Shown piece by piece: positions 54,387 through 60,749 of a stretch of 64,000 nucleotides of DNA (positions within the stretch are counted from its first letter, which is position 1; each line of letters begins with the position of its first letter). A model generated the notes under the pieces. The model searched no databases. It worked only from the letters and a program-made list of their open reading frames with translations, and was not told the DNA's origin. A program made the position numbers and the translations under genes. The stretch comes from DASSQJ01 sp963772645 (GTDB taxonomy: Bacteria > Actinomycetota > Actinomycetes > Actinomycetales > Dermatophilaceae), in the NCBI GenBank assembly GCA_963772645.1, contig CAVYYD010000007.1, positions 124,001 to 188,000 on the forward strand, in the 5' to 3' direction.

Positions 54387-55271
54387 TCACGACCCGGCTC
54401 GCCAGACCCAGTTCCTCCGGTCGTAGACGTCGACGAAGCCGGCCCGCCGCATGTTGTGCAGCGAAGGGTTGTGGTGCATGCCGGGGTCCTCGTGGCCGGG
54501 GTCCTCCCGCCAGGTCTCGGCACTGCACCACTGCGCACCCAGCTCGCGGGCGAGCTGCACCCGCCGCGCCATGAAGACGGACTGGGCCCCGCGCCCCCGG
54601 GCGGCCGGCAGCGTCGCCGCGCCGCAGAAGGCGGCGGCCGGCCCGGTGACGTGCAGGTTCGCCGCCGCGACGAGCTCGTCGGCGTCCCAGGCGGCCAGAG
54701 GATGGAAGCCGGTGACGGAGCGTGCCGGTGAGCCGATCATGTCGAGCAGCGAGGGGTCCATCGGCATCTCGAAGCCGGTGGCGTAGGTGCGCGCCCACGC
54801 GTCGGCGTCCTGCGGGCCGGCCGGCCCCACGCGCAGGTCGGTGCTCGGCTCCGCGGCCGGCGGCGACACCGGCCGCAACAGCTTGACCCACGTGCTGGCG
54901 GCGACGATGCCGAGCCGGCCGCACACGTCGTCCCAGTCCTGCGGGAGGGCGTCCGGGGCCACCTGGAGCACCCCGACCGGGCTGGCCGCCGTGCGGTAGC
55001 GGTCCACCACCTCGACCGCGAGGTCGCCGGTGAACGGCTCGGAGACCCCGAACCCCAGGGCCTTGTTCCAGTACCCGCCGGTGGGGTCCTTGGCCATGAC
55101 GAGCACGACCCCGCCGCCGAGGCGGTGCTGTGACATGCCGAGCATCGCCTGGGCCGCGGCGGGTGCCTGGGCCTCGAGGGCGTGCATGAACTCGGCCTCG
55201 GCGCGCTCGGCGAGCGCCATCCGCTCGCGGGCGTCGAGGCCCAGGACGTCGTCGGTGGCGCTCGTGGTCAT
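54387..55271 (-). CDS. GNAT-family N-acetyltransferase
   Basis: A 294-residue protein with a C-terminal GNAT core: ATLPAARGRGAQSVFMARR is the acetyl-CoA loop, followed by WCSAETW and NPSLHNMRRAGFVDVYDRRN. The N-terminal part (KDPTGGYWNKALGFGVSEPF) resembles actinobacterial proteins with an additional degenerate GNAT-like domain. GAGGAGAGG just before the ATG fixes the start. It converges with the FUSC-type gene and is divergent from thrS. The substrate is unknown. Confidence 0.75.
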   Translation of the reverse strand: MTTSATDDVLGLDARERMALAERAEAEFMHALEAQAPAAAQAMLGMSQHRLGGGVVLVMAKDPTGGYWNKALGFGVSEPFTGDLAVEVVDRYRTAASPVGVLQVAPDALPQDWDDVCGRLGIVAASTWVKLLRPVSPPAAEPSTDLRVGPAGPQDADAWARTYATGFEMPMDPSLLDMIGSPARSVTGFHPLAAWDADELVAAANLHVTGPAAAFCGAATLPAARGRGAQSVFMARRVQLARELGAQWCSAETWREDPGHEDPGMHHNPSLHNMRRAGFVDVYDRRNWVWRAGS

Positions 55272-55406
55272 GGGCCTCTCCTCGGCCGGCCGGCGGCGGG
55301 GTGCGCGCCGCTCGCTCGGCATTGTCCTCCCAGCGGTGGTGCCGCGGAAGGGCGCGAACCGCCATCGACCCCCGGAACTCGTTCGGCGGTGCCCACGGGC
55401 GGTGGA

Positions 55407-55418
55407 TACGCTGGGCCG
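55407..55418 (+). promoter_or_regulatory. -10-like box before thrS with an in-frame GTG
   Basis: TACGCT is followed by 6 bases and a GTG at 55419, which is in frame with thrS and 15 codons upstream of ATG 55464. This gives two possible starts: a leaderless one at 55419, and a Shine-Dalgarno-driven one at 55464 (GAGGAG at 55451-55456). Confidence 0.4.
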
Positions 55419-55463
55419 GTGTCCGTGCCGGGCACGAAGCCACCCGCCGCGAGGAGCCAGCCG

Positions 55464-57449
55464 ATGCCCGCCCAGATCACCGTCCACGTCGCCGGGAGCG
55501 AGCGATCGGTGGCCGAGGGCACGACCTACGGCGAGCTGCTCGACGGCGCCCCCGGGGTGCTCGTGGCCCGGGTGGACGGCGAGCTGCGCGACCTGTACCG
55601 GCCGGCCGCCGGCGGCGAGTCCGTCGAGCCGGTCACCGCGGCCGAGCAGGACGGCCTCGACGTGCTGCGGCACTCGGCGGCCCACGTCCTGGCCCAGGCC
55701 GTCCAGGAGCTGCACCCGCAGGCCCGGCTGGGCATCGGGCCGCCGATCCGCGACGGGTTCTACTACGACTTCGACGTCGAGACCCCGTTCACCCCCGAGG
55801 ACCTCAAGGCCCTCCAGAAGGTGATGCAGCGCATCGTCAACGAGGGCCAGTCCTTCCGCCGTCGTGAGGTCTCCGACGACGAGGCGAGCGCGGAGCTGGC
55901 CCACGAGCCCTACAAGATCGAGCTCATCGGGCTCAAGGGCGGCGCCGCGGAGGACGCCGCCGAGGGCGCGAGCGTCGAGGTCGGCGGCGCCCAGCTGACG
56001 ATCTACGACAACGTCCGCCGCGACGGCACGGTCGCCTGGGGAGACCTGTGCCGCGGTCCGCACGTGCCGACGACCAAGGTCCTGGGCAACGCCTTCACCC
56101 TGACCCGCAGCGCCGCGGCCTACTGGCGAGGGTCGGAGCGCAACCCCCAGCTGCAGCGGGTCTACGGCACCGCGTGGCCGACCAAGGACGAGCTGCGCGA
56201 CCACCTGCACCGGCTCGCCGAGGCCGAGAAGCGCGACCACCGCCGGCTCGGCGCGGAGCTCGACCTCTACTCCTTCCCCGAGGAGCTGGGCTCGGGCATG
56301 GTCGTCTTCCACCCCAAGGGCGGGGTCATCAAGCGGGAGATGGAGGACTACGTCCGCCGCCGCCACATCGAGGAGGGGTTCTCCTACGTCGGCACCCCGC
56401 ACATCTCCAAGGACGGCCTGTTCCACACCTCCGGGCACCTGCCGTACTACGCGGACACGATGTTCCCGCCGATGGAGCTCGAGCACTCCGAGTACCGGCT
56501 CAAGGCGATGAACTGCCCGATGCACAACCTCATCTACCGCTCACGCGGCCGGTCCTACCGCGAGCTGCCGCTGCGGCTCTTCGAGTTCGGCTCGGTGTAC
56601 CGGTACGAGAAGTCCGGGGTCGTCCACGGCCTGACCAGGGTGCGGGCGATGACCCAGGACGACTCCCACTCCTACGTCACCCCGGAGCAGGCCCCGGCCG
56701 AGATCGAGCACCTCCTGCGGTTCGTCGTCGGCCTGCTGCGGGACTTCGGCCTCGACGACTACTACTTCGAGCTGTCGACCCGGGCGAGCGAGGGCGACAA
56801 GAAGGACAAGTTCATCGGGAGCGAGGAGCAGTGGGAGGAGGCGACCGCTATCCTCCGAGGGGCCGCCGAGACCTTCGGCGTCGACCTCGTCGACGACCCG
56901 GGCGGCGCCGCCTTCTACGGGCCGAAGATCTCCGTCCAGGCCAAGGACGCGATCGGGCGCACCTGGCAGATGTCGACGATCCAGTACGACTTCAACCAGC
57001 CGGAGCGCTTCGGCCTCGAGTACCAGGCGGCCGACGGCTCGCGCCGGCAGCCGGTGATGATCCACTCGGCGAAGTTCGGTTCGATCGAGCGGTTCATCGG
57101 CGTGCTCGTCGAGCACTACGCCGGCGCCTTCCCGCCCTGGCTCTCCCCGGTGCAGGTGCTCGGGGTGCCGGTGGCCGAGGAGTTCGCGCCCTACCTGCGC
57201 GAGGTGGGGGAGCGGCTGACCGGGCAGGGCGTGCGCGTCGAGATCGACGAGTCCGACGACCGGTTCCCGAAGAAGATCCGCAACGCGAGCAAGGCCAAGG
57301 TCCCGTTCGTCCTCATCGCCGGGGAGGACGACCGCTCGGCCGGGGCGGTCTCCTTCCGGTACCGGGACGGGTCGCAGAAGAACGGGGTGCCGGTGCCGGA
57401 CGCCGTGGCCGAGATCGTCGAGGCCATCCGCGACAAGCGCCAGGTGTGA
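55464..57449 (+). CDS. thrS: Threonine-tRNA ligase
   Basis: A 661-residue cytosolic enzyme that charges tRNA-Thr. In order: TGS domain (QITVHVAGSERSVAEGTTY), editing domain with HSAAHVLAQAV and GDLCRGPH, class II core with HTSGHLPYYAD, LKAMNCPMHNLIY (zinc Cys), RVRAMTQDDSHSYV and FYGPKISVQAKDAIGRTWQM. The C-terminal anticodon domain has VQVLGVPVAEEF and RNASKAKVPFVLIAG. Length is normal. The first bases after the stop have no obvious terminator. In many actinobacteria a HIT-protein gene directly follows thrS; here it lies 2.7 kb further on. Confidence 0.97.
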   Translation: MPAQITVHVAGSERSVAEGTTYGELLDGAPGVLVARVDGELRDLYRPAAGGESVEPVTAAEQDGLDVLRHSAAHVLAQAVQELHPQARLGIGPPIRDGFYYDFDVETPFTPEDLKALQKVMQRIVNEGQSFRRREVSDDEASAELAHEPYKIELIGLKGGAAEDAAEGASVEVGGAQLTIYDNVRRDGTVAWGDLCRGPHVPTTKVLGNAFTLTRSAAAYWRGSERNPQLQRVYGTAWPTKDELRDHLHRLAEAEKRDHRRLGAELDLYSFPEELGSGMVVFHPKGGVIKREMEDYVRRRHIEEGFSYVGTPHISKDGLFHTSGHLPYYADTMFPPMELEHSEYRLKAMNCPMHNLIYRSRGRSYRELPLRLFEFGSVYRYEKSGVVHGLTRVRAMTQDDSHSYVTPEQAPAEIEHLLRFVVGLLRDFGLDDYYFELSTRASEGDKKDKFIGSEEQWEEATAILRGAAETFGVDLVDDPGGAAFYGPKISVQAKDAIGRTWQMSTIQYDFNQPERFGLEYQAADGSRRQPVMIHSAKFGSIERFIGVLVEHYAGAFPPWLSPVQVLGVPVAEEFAPYLREVGERLTGQGVRVEIDESDDRFPKKIRNASKAKVPFVLIAGEDDRSAGAVSFRYRDGSQKNGVPVPDAVAEIVEAIRDKRQV

Positions 57450-57604
57450 CCTGGAGCACCCCTCGCGGCCACCTGGCGAGCACGTCTGTCCAGATTTCGA
57501 GACGCGGTGCGGGTGACCTGCGAAGGTGTCCCGACGGCCGGCCGACGACACGCCGACGACACGCCGGAGCCGGCGCAGGGCCCAAAATTGGCGGCGGAAA
57601 CCTC

Positions 57605-57633
57605 TTGCGCGGCACGGCCGCCGGGACTAGAAA
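57605..57633 (+). promoter_or_regulatory. Putative promoter of the structured intergenic RNA
   Basis: TTGCGC (57605-57610), 17 bases, TAGAAA (57628-57633). This is an acceptable housekeeping-type spacing in a locally more AT-rich patch (CCAAAATTGG just upstream). A transcript would begin near 57,640. Confidence 0.4.
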
Positions 57634-57639
57634 TACTCC

Positions 57640-57825
57640 TACCTCATCACCTCGGTGGTGAGGGGATCGGGAGGACAGCGGCTTCCCGGCCCCGCGGTTC
57701 GCTGCGGGGAGCCACCCGGTGATGCGGGTGGGACGAAGTCGCAGATGTCAACCCGTGAGACGCGAAGCATCGCCTCGCGTCGACCGAGGCCCCCGGGAAC
57801 TCATACTTCCCGGGGGCCTCACCCT
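57640..57825 (+). ncRNA. Candidate structured small RNA or leader between thrS and the PPK2 gene
   Basis: No reading frame is convincing in this 440-base gap. From 57,640 a series of hairpins can be drawn. First, CCTCATCAC-CTCG-GTGGTGAGG. Second, CCCCGC-GGTTCGCT-GCGGGG. Third, CCACCCG-GTGATG-CGGGTGG. Fourth, GACGCGA (57759) with TCGCGTC (57775). Last, a 14-bp perfect stem at 57786-57820. The length is about 185 bases, preceded by a plausible promoter. I could not match it to a riboswitch or known small RNA. It could be an independent RNA or the 5' leader of the PPK2 gene. Confidence 0.45.
57786..57820 (+). terminator. Long perfect hairpin, possible terminator or attenuator
   Basis: GAGGCCCCCGGGAA and TTCCCGGGGGCCTC form a 14-bp uninterrupted stem with a 7-base loop CTCATAC. 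A CACCCTTGTCC tail follows, with no real T-run, as is common for actinobacterial intrinsic terminators. A TACAGT box at 57834-57839 just behind it could start the PPK2 transcript. Confidence 0.55.
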
Positions 57826-57889
57826 TGTCCGCGTACAGTGACGGACCGAGCGGTCGTCGGCGGCGGCCGCCACGAGGACGGAGGAGCCC

Positions 57890-58702
57890 GTGGTCGCCCG
57901 GATGCCGAAGAGCCTCTACGAGAGCGAGCTGAAGCGGCTCCAGGCCGAGCTCGTCGACATGCAGGCCTGGGTGCGGGACAGCGGCGCCCGGATCGTCGTC
58001 ATCTTCGAGGGCCGCGACGCCGCCGGCAAGGGCTCGACGATCAAGCGGGTCACCGAGTACCTCAACCCGCGCATCGCCCGGATCGTCGCGCTGCCCTCGC
58101 CCACCGAGCGCGAGCGCACCCAGTGGTACTTCCAGCGCTACGTGCCGCACCTGCCCGCGGCCGGCGAGATCGTCCTGATGGACCGGTCCTGGTACAACCG
58201 CGCCGGCGTCGAGCACGTCATGGGGTACTGCGACAACGCCGAGTACCACCGCTTCCTGCACCAGGCGCCGATCTTCGAGCGGATGCTCGTCGAGGACGGC
58301 ATCATCCTGCTCAAGTACTGGTTCAGCGTCTCCGACGTCGAGCAGGAGAGGCGCTTCCGCTCCCGCGCGGAGGACCCGATGCGGCACTGGAAGCTCAGCC
58401 CGAACGACGTCGCGTCGATCACCCGGTGGGAGGACTACTCCCGGGCCAAGGACGTCATGTTCGTCCACACCGACATCCCCGAGGCGCCGTGGTTCGAGGT
58501 CGAGTCCGACGACAAGCGCCGCGGCCGGGTCAACATGATCGCCCACCTGCTCTCGCGCATCCCCTGGCAGCGCATCGAGCGGCCCCGGTTCGAGATCCCG
58601 CCCCGGCCGGCGACCAAGGGCTACGAGCGCCCGCCCCGCGAGCTGTCGGCCGCCGTCCCCGACCACGCCGCCGAGGTCGAGGCCGCCGCACGCCGCACCT
58701 GA
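57890..58702 (+). CDS. ppk2: Polyphosphate kinase 2 (PPK2 family)
   Basis: A 270-residue cytosolic kinase using polyphosphate to phosphorylate nucleotides. Walker A is EGRDAAGKGSTIK (residues 40-52) and Walker B/lid is IVLMDRSWYNRAGVEHVMG. Other family marks are RERTQWYFQRYVPHLP, LLKYWFSVSDVEQERRF and HWKLSPNDVASITRWEDYS. Its single domain and the motif set suggest class I (nucleoside-diphosphate forming from NDP); the class is inferred. GTG 57890 follows GAGGAG by only three bases; ATG 57902 is an alternative. It is downstream of the structured region. Confidence 0.88.
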   Translation: MVARMPKSLYESELKRLQAELVDMQAWVRDSGARIVVIFEGRDAAGKGSTIKRVTEYLNPRIARIVALPSPTERERTQWYFQRYVPHLPAAGEIVLMDRSWYNRAGVEHVMGYCDNAEYHRFLHQAPIFERMLVEDGIILLKYWFSVSDVEQERRFRSRAEDPMRHWKLSPNDVASITRWEDYSRAKDVMFVHTDIPEAPWFEVESDDKRRGRVNMIAHLLSRIPWQRIERPRFEIPPRPATKGYERPPRELSAAVPDHAAEVEAAARRT

Positions 58703-58745
58703 CGAGCCGGGCACGTCGCCGGCCCCGGAGTGCCATGCTCGAGCC

Positions 58746-59201
58746 ATGGAGCGCGTCGTCCGCACGGCCGAGCCCCGGGACGCGTTCGCGGTCGCGGCCC
58801 TGCACCTCCAGGCCGAGCGCGAGTGCGGCCAGGACATCCCCGCGGGCTTCCTCGACACCCTCGCCGACGCGTGGCTGCGTGACCGCTCCCGCCGGACCTG
58901 GCTCGCCGAGGGCCCCCGGCACGACCCCCTCGGCGCCGTGCACGGCACGCTGCTGCGGACGATGCCGAGCCCACGGCGCCGGACGACGGCGTGGATGCAC
59001 GTCGGCTTCCTCTACGTCACCCGGGACGCCCGCGGAGCCGGGCTCGGCGAGCGGCTCCTGGCCACCGTCCTCGACTGGTGCGGCAGCCAGGGGGTGGAGC
59101 GCGTCCAGCTGGAGCCCGTCGGCGGGGCGCGCCACCTCTGCGAGCGGCTCGGCTTCGGCCCACCCTCCGACCGGCTGCTGGAGCTTCGCCTCCCGCGGTG
59201 A
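58746..59201 (+). CDS. GNAT-family N-acetyltransferase
   Basis: A 151-residue single GNAT domain: WMHVGFLYVTRDARGAGLGE provides strand 4 and the acetyl-CoA loop (RGAGLG), followed by VERVQLEPVG and HLCERLGFGPP. The start lies 6 bases after CATGCT and there is no ribosome site, so it may be leaderless. It lies 43 bases from PPK2. The acceptor substrate is unknown. Confidence 0.8.
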   Translation: MERVVRTAEPRDAFAVAALHLQAERECGQDIPAGFLDTLADAWLRDRSRRTWLAEGPRHDPLGAVHGTLLRTMPSPRRRTTAWMHVGFLYVTRDARGAGLGERLLATVLDWCGSQGVERVQLEPVGGARHLCERLGFGPPSDRLLELRLPR

Positions 59202-59264
59202 GCCCGCCCGCCGGCCCGGCGCCGGCGGCACCCGGGGTGCGCGACGCCGCGCGCGGCACGGCAC

Positions 59265-59276
59265 TAGGGTGACGCG
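59265..59276 (+). promoter_or_regulatory. Leaderless -10 box of the SDR gene
   Basis: TAGGGT is followed by 6 bases and the GTG at 59277, with no ribosome site. Confidence 0.45.
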
Positions 59277-60098
59277 GTGGCCGCCCGTCAGCATCCCTCC
59301 CGTGGAGTCCTCGTCACCGGAGCCTCCCGCGGGGTCGGCGCCGCGGTGGCCCGGGCCTTCGCCGCCCACGGCGACCGGGTGGTGGTCCACCACAGCGGCG
59401 AGCGCAGCGCCGAGCTCGCCGAGGCAGTCCTCGGCTCGCTCGCCGGCTCCGGGCACGCCCGCCTCGCCGCCGACGTCTCGGACCCGGCGGCGGTGGCCGC
59501 CCTCGCCGACGCGGCGGTCGGCGCCCTCGGCCGGGTCGACGTGCTCGTCAACAACGCGGCGATGATCGTGCCGCCGGGGCGGGGTGCGAGCCGGCGCGGG
59601 GACCACCCGCTCGACGCGACGTCCTACGAGGACTGGGTCCAGGTCTGGCAGCGCACCCTGGCCACCAACCTCCTCGGGCCGGCCCACCTCACCTGGTGCG
59701 TGGCCCGGCAGATGATCGAGGTCCCGCCGGCGGAGGAGGTGCCCGTGGGGCGCATCGTCAACGTCGGCTCGCGCGGCGCCTACCGCGGGGAGCCGGACAT
59801 CCCGGCCTACGGCGCCGCCAAGGCGGGACTGCACGCGTTCGGCCAGTCGATGGCCCAGCACCTGGGCCGGTACGGGATCGCCGTGACGTCGGTCGCGCCG
59901 GGGTTCGTCGCCACCGAGATGGCCGGCTACGCCCTGGCCGACCCGCAGGCCGCGGAGCGCACCCGCGCCCAGAGCCCCTTCGGCCGGGTCGCCGAGCCGG
60001 AGGAGGTCGCCCACGCGGTGCTCGCCCTGGCCGCTCCCGAGGCGGAGTGGGCCAGCGGGGCGGTGCTCGACCTCAACGGGGCGAGCCACCTGCGCTGA
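59277..60098 (+). CDS. Short-chain dehydrogenase/reductase
   Basis: A 273-residue classical SDR: GVLVTGASRGVGAAVARAF (NAD(P) loop), DVLVNNAAMIVPP, RIVNVGSRGAYRGEP with the Ser, then IPAYGAAKAGLHAF with the Tyr-Lys pair, and SVAPGFVATEMAGYA. The substrate is unknown. It is slightly longer than usual because of a Gly/Arg-rich insertion after residue 100 (PGRGASRRGDH). It is probably transcribed from its own leaderless promoter. Confidence 0.85.
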   Translation: MAARQHPSRGVLVTGASRGVGAAVARAFAAHGDRVVVHHSGERSAELAEAVLGSLAGSGHARLAADVSDPAAVAALADAAVGALGRVDVLVNNAAMIVPPGRGASRRGDHPLDATSYEDWVQVWQRTLATNLLGPAHLTWCVARQMIEVPPAEEVPVGRIVNVGSRGAYRGEPDIPAYGAAKAGLHAFGQSMAQHLGRYGIAVTSVAPGFVATEMAGYALADPQAAERTRAQSPFGRVAEPEEVAHAVLALAAPEAEWASGAVLDLNGASHLR

Positions 60099-60117
60099 GC
60101 AGGCGCGCGGGCGACCC

Positions 60118-60129
60118 TAGGATCGGGGC
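60118..60129 (+). promoter_or_regulatory. Leaderless -10 box of the HIT gene
   Basis: TAGGAT is followed by 6 bases and the ATG at 60130, with no ribosome site. Confidence 0.5.
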
Positions 60130-60669
60130 ATGCCGGACCTCGAGCACCCCGACGCCTTCGCCGGTGAGGCCGACGGCTTCGAGCGGCTGTGGACCCCGCA
60201 CCGGATGGTCTACATCGAGGGGGAGCGACCCGACCCCGACCCCGGCGACGGCTGCCCGTTCTGCGCCGCCCCCGGCAAGGCCGACGCCGAGGGGCTCATC
60301 GTCCACCGCGGCCTGCTCTGCTACGTCGTGCTCAACCTCTTTCCCTACAACCCCGGCCACCTGCTCGTCTGCCCCTACCGCCACGTGCCGCTCTACGTCG
60401 ACCTCACCGACGAGGAGACGGCCGAGTTCACCGCGCTTACCAAGGCGGCGGTGCGGGCCCTCGAGGCCTCGTCCCGGCCCATGGGGTTCAACCTCGGGAT
60501 GAACCAGGGTGCGGTGGCCGGCGCCGGCGTCGCCGCGCACCTGCACCAGCACGTCGTCCCGCGCTGGGGCGGCGACAGCAACTTCCTGCCCATCGTCGCC
60601 CACACCAAGGCCCTGCCGGTGCTCCTCGGGGACGTGCGCGAGCGGATCGTCGCCGCCTGGCCCGGCTGA
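60130..60669 (+). CDS. HIT-family hydrolase (Ap4A phosphorylase/hydrolase-like)
   Basis: A 179-residue histidine-triad protein. The active site is AAHLHQHVVPRWGGDSNF (H-x-H-x-H). A zinc-type CPFC motif precedes it near residue 42, and LNLFPYNPGHLLVCPYRH is the conserved nucleotide-binding stretch. The GDSNF signature is typical of the actinobacterial diadenosine-tetraphosphate (Ap4A) phosphorylase group usually located next to thrS. Here thrS lies upstream, separated by PPK2, GNAT and SDR genes. Nucleotide specificity is inferred. Confidence 0.88.
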   Translation: MPDLEHPDAFAGEADGFERLWTPHRMVYIEGERPDPDPGDGCPFCAAPGKADAEGLIVHRGLLCYVVLNLFPYNPGHLLVCPYRHVPLYVDLTDEETAEFTALTKAAVRALEASSRPMGFNLGMNQGAVAGAGVAAHLHQHVVPRWGGDSNFLPIVAHTKALPVLLGDVRERIVAAWPG

Positions 60670-60737
60670 TCCCGGGGTGGGCCGGGTGCCCCGGTGACCC
60701 TCGTCGCAGGCGGCGGCGGCCCCGGCCACCCGGATGC

Positions 60738-60749
60738 GAGGATCAGCGG
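60738..60749 (+). promoter_or_regulatory. Possible leaderless -10 box of the P-type ATPase gene
   Basis: GAGGAT is followed by 6 bases and the GTG at 60750. It differs from TANNNT at the first base, but the spacing matches the neighbouring genes. Confidence 0.3.

Noticed and set aside
54387..56525. A 712-codon reverse frame covering the acetyltransferase and part of thrS
   Set aside because: Only the last 294 codons resemble a protein family; the rest is antisense to thrS, and GAGGAGAGG marks the start at 55,271.
57690..57770. Resemblance of GGGACGAAGTCGCAGATG to a c-di-GMP-I riboswitch
   Set aside because: The characteristic GGGCAAACC and GGUAGCGGGG elements and the two-helix layout are absent.
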